This document shows positions 57,776 through 64,000 of a DNA stretch of 64,000 bases, in pieces. Source of the stretch: CAIKMD01 sp036501365. GTDB taxonomy: Bacteria > Pseudomonadota > Alphaproteobacteria > ATCC43930 > CGMCC-115725. Numbering within the stretch: the stretch's first letter is position 1; each line of letters begins with the position of its first letter. Location of the stretch: positions 21,433 to 85,432 of the forward strand of contig DASYAL010000009.1 in NCBI GenBank assembly GCA_036501365.1, read 5' to 3'. Below the pieces are notes generated by a model. It searched no databases. It saw only the letters and a list, made by a program, of their open reading frames with translations, and had not been told where the DNA came from. The translations under genes and the position numbers were made by a program.

Positions 57776-58648
57776 ATGACCGTCCCGAGCAATCCTTATC
57801 CCGCGCTGGTCAAAGCGCTCGATCCCGCCGTATTGCGCAGCATCCGCCAGGCGAGTCAGTCGACCTCGACCGATTTCGGCCTCCTGATGGCGCAAGCCGC
57901 GCGCGAAAGCGGCTTCCGCGCCGACGCTAAATCGTCGACCAGCAGCGCCGCAGGCCTTTTTCAATTCGTCGATTCGACCTGGCTCGACATGGTACATCGC
58001 TTTGGCGACAAATACGGCGTCGGCAACCTAGCGCAGCAGATCACCCAGACCGGCAGCGGCAAGCTGGTGGTCGCGAATTCCACGGTGCGCCAGAAGATTC
58101 TCGATCTGCGTTCCGACCCGACCCTCTCGGCTGAGCTCGCCGCCGAATATGCGAAACAGAACCAGGCCGAGCTCCAGCAGGCAATCGGGCGGCCGCTGTC
58201 GCGCGGCGACCTCTACATGGCGCATTTCTTAGGCGCCGGCGGCGCTGCCGAATTCCTCAAAGCGCTCGATACCAAGGGCGGGACGACCGCCGCAAAGCTG
58301 CTCCCCGATGCCGCCGCAGCCAATCCCAGCATCTTCTACGATGCATCGGGACACGCCAAGACGGTCAGCGAGATCTATCAGACGGTCGCGGGCAAGATCG
58401 AACAGGATGCGAGCGCGTTCGGCGGCGCGGCCGCGACCTCGCCGACATCCCTCGCCTTCACAACAGCTTCGGGCCTCGGCGTGTCCTCGCTCGGTCGCGC
58501 GCTCGACTGGTCTGGGGTGAAGCTCTCGGCGCCGATGATCGAGGCCCTCAACATCGTCGCTCTCGCTGCGCTCAAGATGAGCGACGACACGCCCGACGCG
58601 ACGCCTGCGGCGGCTGCCGCGACGCCACCGCTGCAACGCTCGATCTGA
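57776..58648 (+). CDS. Lytic transglycosylase (SLT domain) protein
   Basis: A 290-residue protein with a lysozyme-like SLT domain at about 15-160: DFGLLMAQAARESGFRADAKS contains the catalytic glutamate in the A-x-x-E-S-G-F motif, followed by SSAAGLFQFVDSTWL and DLYMAHFLGAGGAAEFL. The C-terminal part is alanine-rich and low complexity. There is no signal peptide at the chosen start, so export would need another route. ATG at 57776. It probably cleaves peptidoglycan; related proteins occur with flagellar or secretion systems, none of which is nearby. Confidence 0.85.
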   Translation: MTVPSNPYPALVKALDPAVLRSIRQASQSTSTDFGLLMAQAARESGFRADAKSSTSSAAGLFQFVDSTWLDMVHRFGDKYGVGNLAQQITQTGSGKLVVANSTVRQKILDLRSDPTLSAELAAEYAKQNQAELQQAIGRPLSRGDLYMAHFLGAGGAAEFLKALDTKGGTTAAKLLPDAAAANPSIFYDASGHAKTVSEIYQTVAGKIEQDASAFGGAAATSPTSLAFTTASGLGVSSLGRALDWSGVKLSAPMIEALNIVALAALKMSDDTPDATPAAAAATPPLQRSI

Positions 58649-58748
58649 CCCCCGCCGCTGTCGGCGCAATCGCGCCGCATCCAAACGCGCGTGAGCCGCG
58701 CTCCGATTGACCGGTCGTGGGGCCGCTCCTATTGTCCGGCCTTCGCAA

Positions 58749-58824
58749 GAGCCCGTAGCTCAGCCGGTAGAGCACCTGACTTTTAATCAGGGGGTCGCGG
58801 GTTCGAATCCCGCCGGGCTCACCA
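58749..58824 (+). tRNA. tRNA-Lys (anticodon TTT)
   Basis: A 76-nt cloverleaf with encoded CCA. The acceptor stem GAGCCCG/CGGGCTC pairs fully; D-stem GCTC/GAGC; anticodon stem CCTGA/TCAGG with loop CTTTTAA (anticodon TTT); T-stem GCGGG/CCCGC with TTCGAAT loop. Confidence 0.97.
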
Positions 58825-58858
58825 GCGGCAACGAACGGGCCGAACGGACGAGGGTGCC

Positions 58859-59155
58859 ATGAAAACGCGGCCGGTCCTCATCGCTCTTGTCGCCGCTCTC
58901 GGCCTCGTTGGCGCGCGACCCGAGATTGGCCGTTTGCTGGTCACGTCGGCGTATGCGGCGTGCGATCCTGGAACGCCGATCGACAAGACGACGGTCGAGG
59001 AGGTCCGCGATCGGCTGATCAAGGCGGGGTACCAGAATCCCCTCCATCTGCGCAAAGGCTGCGATAACGTTTGGCATGGCACCGTGACGAAAAACGGCGG
59101 CGAGGTCAGCGTCGCCGCGCTGCCCGACGGGCATATCGTGATTGAAGGCGATTGA
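58859..59155 (+). CDS. Small secreted protein
   Basis: A 98-residue protein with a signal peptide (TRPVLIALVAALGLVGARPEIGRLLVTSAYA, cleavage near residue 33). The mature part (CDPGTPIDKTTVEEVRDRLIKAGYQNP ... VWHGTVTKNGGEVSVAALPDG) has the helix-then-hairpin layout of PepSY-like domains. It overlaps no gene and is followed at once by the OmpA-like gene; probably periplasmic. Function unknown. Confidence 0.7.
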   Translation: MKTRPVLIALVAALGLVGARPEIGRLLVTSAYAACDPGTPIDKTTVEEVRDRLIKAGYQNPLHLRKGCDNVWHGTVTKNGGEVSVAALPDGHIVIEGD

Positions 59156-59157
59156 CC

Positions 59158-59538
59158 ATGCGGTTCGCGCTTCGTCTCGTCGTCGTCGCTCTCGTCGCCG
59201 TCCTGGCGGCCTGCGCCCATCACCTCGATCAGCCGCGCGATTACATGGTGTATTTCGACACCGACAGCGCCACGCTGACGTCCGATGGACACCGTATCAT
59301 CGCCACGGCCGCATCGACCGCGCACGACTTGTCGCCCTCGAAAATCCTGGTCGCCGGCCGCGCCGACGGCAGCACCGCGCACGATGCGACGCTCGCTGAT
59401 CAGCGCGCGACCGCCGTGATTCAGGCGCTGGCACAACAGGGTATCGGCGCCGACAAGCTCGAGAAGCAGCCCGACGCACCGCCGAGCAACCGCACGGGCG
59501 TCGCCGCGCATATGGTCGTGATCACGCTGCTGCCGTGA
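59158..59538 (+). CDS. OmpA-like domain lipoprotein
   Basis: A 126-residue protein. Signal peptide with lipobox AAC (VVVALVAVLAACAHH), then an OmpA_C-type peptidoglycan-binding domain: YMVYFDTDSATLTSDGHRIIATAA, ILVAGRADGSTAHDATLADQRATAVIQALAQQGI. It is shorter than classical Pal. It starts two bases after the previous stop, so the two are co-expressed. Confidence 0.8.
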   Translation: MRFALRLVVVALVAVLAACAHHLDQPRDYMVYFDTDSATLTSDGHRIIATAASTAHDLSPSKILVAGRADGSTAHDATLADQRATAVIQALAQQGIGADKLEKQPDAPPSNRTGVAAHMVVITLLP

Positions 59539-59587
59539 GCAGCGGCCGGGTAACGGCGCGATCGGCGCAGATCAGCGACGCAAGTCC

Positions 59588-60154
59588 ATGAGCGACGCTA
59601 GGGGAATCGCCGCGCCGCGCGCGGGCAGCGAGGGACTGGTCGATCTCTACCTTGCCTTCATGCAAATCAGCCTTTCTGGTTTCGGCGGCGCGATCAACTG
59701 GGCGCATCGCGCGCTGGTGCAGCGGCGCCGCTGGATGAGCGACGAAGATTTCACCGAGACGCTCAGCCTCTGCCAATTCCTGCCCGGACCGAACATCGTC
59801 AATTTCGCGATGTGCCTCGGCCAGCGGCAGCACGGGCTCTCCGGCGCGCTCGCAGCGCTCGCGGGCGTCGTCAGCGTTCCCTTCGCTATTTTCGTCGTCC
59901 TTGGCCTGCTCTATTCGCATTTCGGCCAAATCGCGTTCATTCACGGGATCTTGAGCGGGGTTTCCGCCGCGGCCGCGGGCTTCATCATCACCATCGGCAT
60001 CCGCCTGGCGCGGCCGCATCGCGGCCGGCCGATCTCAGCCGTCTTCGGCGTCGCCGCCTTTGTCGGGATGGGCCTGCTGCGCTTACCGCTGCTCGACGTG
60101 ATGTTGGCGCTCGCGCCGATCAGCGTCGCCGTCGCTTGGTGGCGGCAGCGATGA
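59588..60154 (+). CDS. chrA: Chromate transporter, N-terminal-type subunit
   Basis: A 188-residue CHR-domain protein: LYLAFMQISLSGFGGAINWAHR, WMSDEDFTETLSLCQFLPGPNIVNFAMCLG. Single-domain CHR proteins come as adjacent pairs that together equal the fused ChrA. This is the first of the pair; its stop overlaps the second start (ATGA). It may export chromate, but many CHR proteins have other or unknown substrates. Confidence 0.9.
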   Translation: MSDARGIAAPRAGSEGLVDLYLAFMQISLSGFGGAINWAHRALVQRRRWMSDEDFTETLSLCQFLPGPNIVNFAMCLGQRQHGLSGALAALAGVVSVPFAIFVVLGLLYSHFGQIAFIHGILSGVSAAAAGFIITIGIRLARPHRGRPISAVFGVAAFVGMGLLRLPLLDVMLALAPISVAVAWWRQR

Positions 60155-60681
60155 GCCAGGGCAACGTCATCGGGCAGCTCGCCGCACGTTTCGCGCTGCT
60201 GTCGCTCCTCTCGTTTGGCGGCGTCAACGTCGTGCTGCCGGACGCTCACCGTTTCGTCGTCGAGACGCAGCATTGGCTCACTGATCAGCAATTTGCGGAT
60301 TTCTTCGCCATCGCCCAAGCCGCACCGGGTCCCAACTTTCTGATGTTCGCGCTGATCGGCTGGCAGGTCGCCGGACTTCTCGGCGCGCTCGCGGCAGCCT
60401 CGGCGATCATCGTCCCTGCCGGCACGCTCGCCTTCGTGGTCGGCGGGCTCTGGCATCGCTTCCGCAATGCTCCGTGGCGCCGGGCGATGCAAACCGGCCT
60501 GGCGCCGATCACTATCGGCCTGGTCTTTTCCTCGGCTTTCGTTTTGAGCGCCGCCGCCGACCATGATTGGCTGACCTTCGCAATCACCGCAGCGACCGCG
60601 CTCGTCGCGCTCGGCACCGAGATCAATCCGCTCTGGCTATTTCTCGTTGCCGGCTTCATCGGCCTCTTCGTCATGACCTGA
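60151..60681 (+). CDS. chrA: Chromate transporter, C-terminal-type subunit
   Basis: A 176-residue CHR-domain protein: FALLSLLSFGGVNVVLPDAHR, WLTDQQFADFFAIAQAAPGPNFLMFALIGW. It pairs with the preceding CHR protein, with which it is translationally coupled; opposite membrane topologies are expected for the two halves. Four to six hydrophobic segments. The CinA-type gene begins 11 bp downstream. Confidence 0.9.
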   Translation: MSQGNVIGQLAARFALLSLLSFGGVNVVLPDAHRFVVETQHWLTDQQFADFFAIAQAAPGPNFLMFALIGWQVAGLLGALAAASAIIVPAGTLAFVVGGLWHRFRNAPWRRAMQTGLAPITIGLVFSSAFVLSAAADHDWLTFAITAATALVALGTEINPLWLFLVAGFIGLFVMT

Positions 60682-60692
60682 AGGGAAACAGG

Positions 60693-61172
60693 ATGGACAA
60701 CCTCTTGCCGCTCGCCGAAAAGGCAGCCGCGCTTTTGCGCGCGAAGAAGCATCGCATCGCGATTGCCGAATCATCGACTGGGGGGCTGATCTCGAGCGCC
60801 TTGCTGGCGGTGCCCGGCGCCTCGGATTATTTCCTGGGCGGTGCGGTGGTCTACACCGTCAAATCGCGGCTGGTATTTCTGGGGCTCGGCGAGACCGACC
60901 TCGCCGGCCTGCGCCCGTCGACCGAGGCTTACGCGTTGTTGGCGGCACGCCGCGTGCGCGAGCGCTTCGCGGCGGATTGGGCGCTCGGCGAGACCGGCGC
61001 GACGGGACCGACTGGCAACCGCTATGGCGATGCGCCCGGCCATAGCTGCATCGCCATCGTCGGCGCGGCCGAACGCGCGATCACGATCGAGACGCGCCAG
61101 AGCGATCGTATTACCAATATGCGTGCTTTCGCCACCGCCGCGCTTACCCTGCTCGCGGAGACGATCGCCTGA
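60693..61172 (+). CDS. pncC: CinA C-terminal-type nicotinamide-nucleotide amidase
   Basis: A 159-residue PncC/CinA-C protein that would deamidate NMN in pyridine-nucleotide recycling. IAIAESSTGGLISSALLAVPGASDYFLGG is the signature (Ser in AESSTGG), followed by ALGETGATGPTGNRYGDAPG. No N-terminal MocF domain. GGAAACAGG precedes the ATG. Probably co-transcribed with the CHR pair. Confidence 0.88.
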   Translation: MDNLLPLAEKAAALLRAKKHRIAIAESSTGGLISSALLAVPGASDYFLGGAVVYTVKSRLVFLGLGETDLAGLRPSTEAYALLAARRVRERFAADWALGETGATGPTGNRYGDAPGHSCIAIVGAAERAITIETRQSDRITNMRAFATAALTLLAETIA

Positions 61173-61694
61173 CTATGCCGCAGCGCCTTGCGCGGCCTGT
61201 TTCAGCAGCTCGCGTGCGGCGGGATTGTCCATCCCACGCAGCGAGCGCTTCTGGATGCGCCAGCCCTGCGGTGTGCGCACCAGATCCCAACGACTGGCCG
61301 AGAGCCGCAACACGCGAAAGCCCTTCGAGGTGCCGTGTGCCGAGAGCTCGAACGGCTTGCCGTCGGGATCGGCGGCAAGAATCTGGAGATAGGAGATCGC
61401 GACCGCGCGATCGCCGTCGATCGTGATATGCGGCAGGTCGGGAAAATGGCAGATGCCCTGACGCTGCGCCTCGGCGAAACCCGGCGTGTTGAGCACACCG
61501 ATCATCGATTCATACGCTTTCGGTTGGCCAGCCACGTCGACCGTGCCGTCCGCCGCCCAGAAAGATTCTGCGTAGTCGTGCGAGGCGCTGTCCGCACCCA
61601 GCGGATGCGCGGCGATGAGATTGAGAATCTCGAGGCGATCTTCGATCGCCTGCAGGCGTTGCTCTACGTTACGGGCTTGCGTCGCGTCGGTCAT
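61173..61694 (-). CDS. NTF2/SnoaL-like protein
   Basis: A 173-residue protein with an NTF2-like cone fold: RLQAIEDRLEILNLIAAHPLGAD (N-terminal helix), ESFWAADGTVDVAG, HFPDLPHITIDGDRAVAISYLQIL and RWDLVRTPQGWRIQKRSLRGMD. Members bind or isomerise diverse small molecules; the substrate is unknown. It abuts the CinA-type gene tail to tail with no gap, and is divergent from the Nramp gene. Confidence 0.82.
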   Translation of the reverse strand: MTDATQARNVEQRLQAIEDRLEILNLIAAHPLGADSASHDYAESFWAADGTVDVAGQPKAYESMIGVLNTPGFAEAQRQGICHFPDLPHITIDGDRAVAISYLQILAADPDGKPFELSAHGTSKGFRVLRLSASRWDLVRTPQGWRIQKRSLRGMDNPAARELLKQAAQGAAA

Positions 61695-61806
61695 GTCCTC
61701 TCCTTGTCGCGCGGCGATGTCGCTGTCTGCCGAGCCGCAACAGTATAGCGATATCGTCGGGCGTGCCGAGATTGGTCATAATGTGCATGCGCGTGTCATA
61801 AACGAG

Positions 61807-63099
61807 ATGATGGATCAGCCTAGTCCCCCCACAAATCTCAGCGAGCGAACGCGGCTCGGGATGAGCGAAGCGCTCGCCGGACGTCATCGCGGCTGGCGCG
61901 CTTTTCTGCCCTTTCTCGGCCCGGCGGTGGTGACATCGATCGCCTATATCGATCCCGGCAATTTCGCCACCAACATTCAGGCCGGCGCACGCTACGGCTA
62001 TCGCCTGCTCTGGGTCGTGGTTCTCGCCAATCTTGTGGCGATGCTGTTTCAGGCGCTCTCGGCAAAGCTCGGCATCGTTACTGGCCGCAACCTTGCCGAG
62101 CTGTGCCGCGAGCGTTTTCCGACGCCGGTCGTCTGGGCGATGTGGGCCGTGAGCGAGATCGCGGCGATGGCGACCGACCTCGCCGAATTCCTCGGCGGCG
62201 CGATCGGGCTCGCGCTGTTATTCCATTTGCCGCTGCTCGCCGGGATGATCGTGACCGGCATCGTCAGCTACGCGATCCTGATGCTCGAGCGGTCGGGATT
62301 CCGGCCGGTCGAGCTCGTGATCGGCAGCCTCGTCGCGGTGATCGCTCTTTGCTACGTGATCGAGCTGTTCATCGCGCCAGTCGATTGGCCCGAGATGTTG
62401 CTATCGCTGGCGCCGCGCCTGCCGGACAACGCGGCGCTGCTCCTCTCCGTTGGCATCATCGGCGCCACTGTCATGCCGCACGCGATCTATCTGCATTCCG
62501 GCCTGACCCAGGCGCGCGCCGATCCGCAAGGCGAAGGCGAGCGGCGCCTGCTGGTGCGGTTCTCGAACCGCGAGGTTTTCATCGCGTTGTCGCTTGCCGG
62601 CCTCGTCAACATGGCAATGGTGGTGATGGCGGCGAATGCCTTTCATCAGGGTCACTCCGACGTCGCCGAGATCGAGACCGCCTATCACACGCTGGTGCCG
62701 CTTTTGGGCGGCGCGGCGGCGGGCGTGTTCCTGGCCTCGCTGATCGCCTCGGGCATTTCGAGTTCGACGGTCGGCACCATGGCGGGGCAGATGATCATGC
62801 AGGGTTTCGTCGGGTTCCGGATTCCGCTCTGGCTCCGGCGCGCGGTGACGATGATTCCGGCCTTTGTCGTCGTCGGGCTCGGCGCCGACGCGACCAGCAC
62901 GCTCGTCATCAGCCAGGTCCTCTTGAGCCTCACCCTGCCCATTCCGATGATCGCGCTGCTCATCTTCACCGGCCGGCGTGATCTCATGGGCGTGTTCGTC
63001 AACAGCCGCGCCACGACCATCATCGCCGCCGCGGCCGCCACGATCGTTTTGACGCTGAACCTCGTGCTGCTGTTGCAGAGCGCCGGGCTCGAACTCTGA
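61807..63099 (+). CDS. mntH: Nramp family divalent-metal transporter
   Basis: A 430-residue, eleven-helix Nramp transporter. The helix-1 metal motif is YIDPGNFATNI (D-P-G-N) and the helix-6 motif is TVMPHAIYLHS (M-P-H, the methionine favouring transition metals over alkaline earths). GTMAGQMIMQGFVGFRIP is the consensus loop. Likely Mn(II) or Fe(II) uptake. The start is one of two adjacent ATGs (61807 or 61810); a later ATG at 61861 would still leave the first helix intact. No clear metalloregulator box was identified upstream. Confidence 0.9.
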   Translation: MMDQPSPPTNLSERTRLGMSEALAGRHRGWRAFLPFLGPAVVTSIAYIDPGNFATNIQAGARYGYRLLWVVVLANLVAMLFQALSAKLGIVTGRNLAELCRERFPTPVVWAMWAVSEIAAMATDLAEFLGGAIGLALLFHLPLLAGMIVTGIVSYAILMLERSGFRPVELVIGSLVAVIALCYVIELFIAPVDWPEMLLSLAPRLPDNAALLLSVGIIGATVMPHAIYLHSGLTQARADPQGEGERRLLVRFSNREVFIALSLAGLVNMAMVVMAANAFHQGHSDVAEIETAYHTLVPLLGGAAAGVFLASLIASGISSSTVGTMAGQMIMQGFVGFRIPLWLRRAVTMIPAFVVVGLGADATSTLVISQVLLSLTLPIPMIALLIFTGRRDLMGVFVNSRATTIIAAAAATIVLTLNLVLLLQSAGLEL

Positions 63100-63392
63100 A
63101 TCCGTCTCCCGAGCGCCGCGGGATGGCCGCGCTCAAGCAATAATTGCCGAATCGCGAATCGCCGCGCCGCATGGGGAGGTTCGCCGGTCTCGGCGCCTAA
63201 AACCGCAAGACGCGACCGGGCCGCGATGGCAGCCAAAAACCCGCGAATTTCGTGGATTCCGCTAGGCCTTGCGGGTTTCGCCCCAGTCTGCCGTTCTATG
63301 CATTCTCGTCAGCGGAGAGTTCGAAGAAAGCAGGAGCCGAAATGTCGAAAAAACGTTTATGATGCGTTGCAAAATAAACAGGGAACCTTGAG

Positions 63393-63863
63393 ATGCGCGC
63401 GGCTCAGTTCAAAGGCAACATTGTCGTCACAAATATGCCGGAGAGTTTCACCGGCGCGGCGCTGGCGGCCTTGTTCGATGATTACGGCCTGGTGCTCGGC
63501 GCGGTTATCGAACGCCCCCAGGGCCAGGAGGAACGCGCGCCGCGCGGCCTCGTCAGCTTGGCGCCGCCGAGCGCAGTCGAGACCGCGATCCAGTCGCTCG
63601 ACGGCCAGGTGATTGATTCACGCCATCTGAAAGTGCGAAAGGCTCCCGAGCCGAAAAAGCGCAGCGCCGGGCCGAAACCCGCCTTGCCGGCGCGGCGCAT
63701 GGCACGGCCCGAGGGAGCCCGCGCGTCGAGCGCGGCCTCGATCGCCGCTTTCGCGCCGGCGCCGGTCGTCGTGCGCCGCGCGCCGATCGTCGAGCGCCGC
63801 TCGCTCGGCGCGCCGACCAAGCGCGTGCGCTTCTTCGACGAATCTAAGAACAGTCGCGGCTAG
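63393..63863 (+). CDS. RRM-type RNA-binding protein
   Basis: A 156-residue protein with one RRM at about 8-82: NIVVTNMPESFTGAALAALFDDYGLVLGAVIE (RNP2-like) and RGLVSLAPPSAVETAIQSLDG (RNP1 region, lacking the aromatic pair of canonical RNP1), RHLKVRKA. A basic, proline/alanine-rich tail follows. The ATG follows AGGGAACC. Its TAG stop coincides with the TA target at the edge of the IS630-type element, so the original C-terminus may have been longer. The gap 63100-63392 shows no gene. Confidence 0.82.
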   Translation: MRAAQFKGNIVVTNMPESFTGAALAALFDDYGLVLGAVIERPQGQEERAPRGLVSLAPPSAVETAIQSLDGQVIDSRHLKVRKAPEPKKRSAGPKPALPARRMARPEGARASSAASIAAFAPAPVVVRRAPIVERRSLGAPTKRVRFFDESKNSRG

Positions 63864-63869
63864 AGCGTT

Positions 63870-64000
63870 TCATATTTTGACTGAAGCGTATCCGGCGTTG
63901 GCGAAGTAGTTGGCACACTCGTTGGGCTGGATGGTCGTGATGAGATGTCCGATGTGTCGCCAGGTATCATCGATGGTTCGCTTCTGAGCGAGCCGCATCC
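63870..64000 (-). CDS. IS630-family transposase, C-terminal part (runs off the window)
   Basis: The minus strand encodes RLAQKRTIDDTWRHIGHLI and then QPNECANYFANAGYASVKI-stop, the typical C-terminus of IS630-type transposases (the P-x-E-C-A-N-Y-F-x-x-A-G-Y pattern). The rest lies beyond position 64000. The sequence TAGAGCGTTTCATATTTTGA (63861-63880) looks like the element's terminal repeat abutting a TA target. Confidence 0.8.
   Translation of the reverse strand, partial: MRLAQKRTIDDTWRHIGHLITTIQPNECANYFANAGYASVKI

Noticed and set aside
63226..63612. 128-codon frame before the RRM gene
   Set aside because: Out of frame with the RRM protein; its translation is arginine/serine-rich noise over the real gene's 5' half.

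Overview
The window is chromosomal DNA of a GC-rich alphaproteobacterium. The order is unknown; a Rhodospirillales or Rhizobiales relative fits. Three things support this: the gene neighbourhoods tpiA-secG-pyrG-kdsA-eno and trpE-trpGDC-moaC-moeA-lexA-comEC-gltX-gltA, a lexA SOS box of the alphaproteobacterial form GAAC-N7-GAAC, and several intergenic repeat families common in this class.

Layout. Positions 1-7.9 kb hold envelope and housekeeping genes (rlpA-like, glmS, glmU, a DUF5996 protein, pirin, a ferritin-like protein) and a decayed outer-membrane barrel gene. Positions 7.9-9.9 kb are a minus-strand arsenic operon, arsR-grxB-arsC-aqpS, with two matching operators around its promoter. Next comes a minus-strand pair (Tat-exported acetolactate-decarboxylase-like protein, Crp/Fnr regulator) behind an FNR-type palindrome, then a MOT1-type molybdate transporter, an MFS exporter and a triplicated intergenic repeat. 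eno and kdsA follow at 15.4-17.8 kb.

The usual kdsA/pyrG junction is split by about 10 kb of accessory DNA (17.8-27.7 kb). It holds a DUF433/PIN-like toxin-antitoxin pair, an AT-richer seven-gene candidate defence operon (Vsr nuclease, small protein, Dcm cytosine methylase, MORC/GHKL-type ATPase, a 275-aa unknown, DUF6339, a 153-aa unknown), two decayed copies of the pyrG 3' end, a lone phage terminase small subunit, a Phd/VapC-type pair and a GxxExxY protein. pyrG and secG resume at 27.7-29.8 kb; an STAS/GPP34 gene pair on the opposite strand sits between secG and tpiA.

ppiD and trpE (31.8-35.2 kb) are separated from trpGDC by 7.7 kb of metabolic genes (two ACMSD-like amidohydrolases, a TRAP solute receptor, a VOC protein, an alpha/beta hydrolase, membrane proteins). 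trpG-trpD-trpC-moaC-moeA are translationally coupled. Between moeA and lexA lies a complete 3,941-bp IS1595-type element (47067-51007). It has perfect 24-bp terminal inverted repeats, an 8-bp target duplication, and passenger genes that include a ClpP-like protease and a DUF5343 protein. The duplicated target TTGACTTG contains the apparent lexA -35 box, so the promoter survived the insertion.

The rest (51-64 kb) is lexA, a lipoprotein, comEC, gltX, gltA, a lytic transglycosylase, tRNA-Lys, small envelope proteins, a split chromate transporter, a CinA-type amidase, an NTF2-like protein, an Nramp transporter, an RRM protein, and the edge of an IS630-family element that runs off the window.
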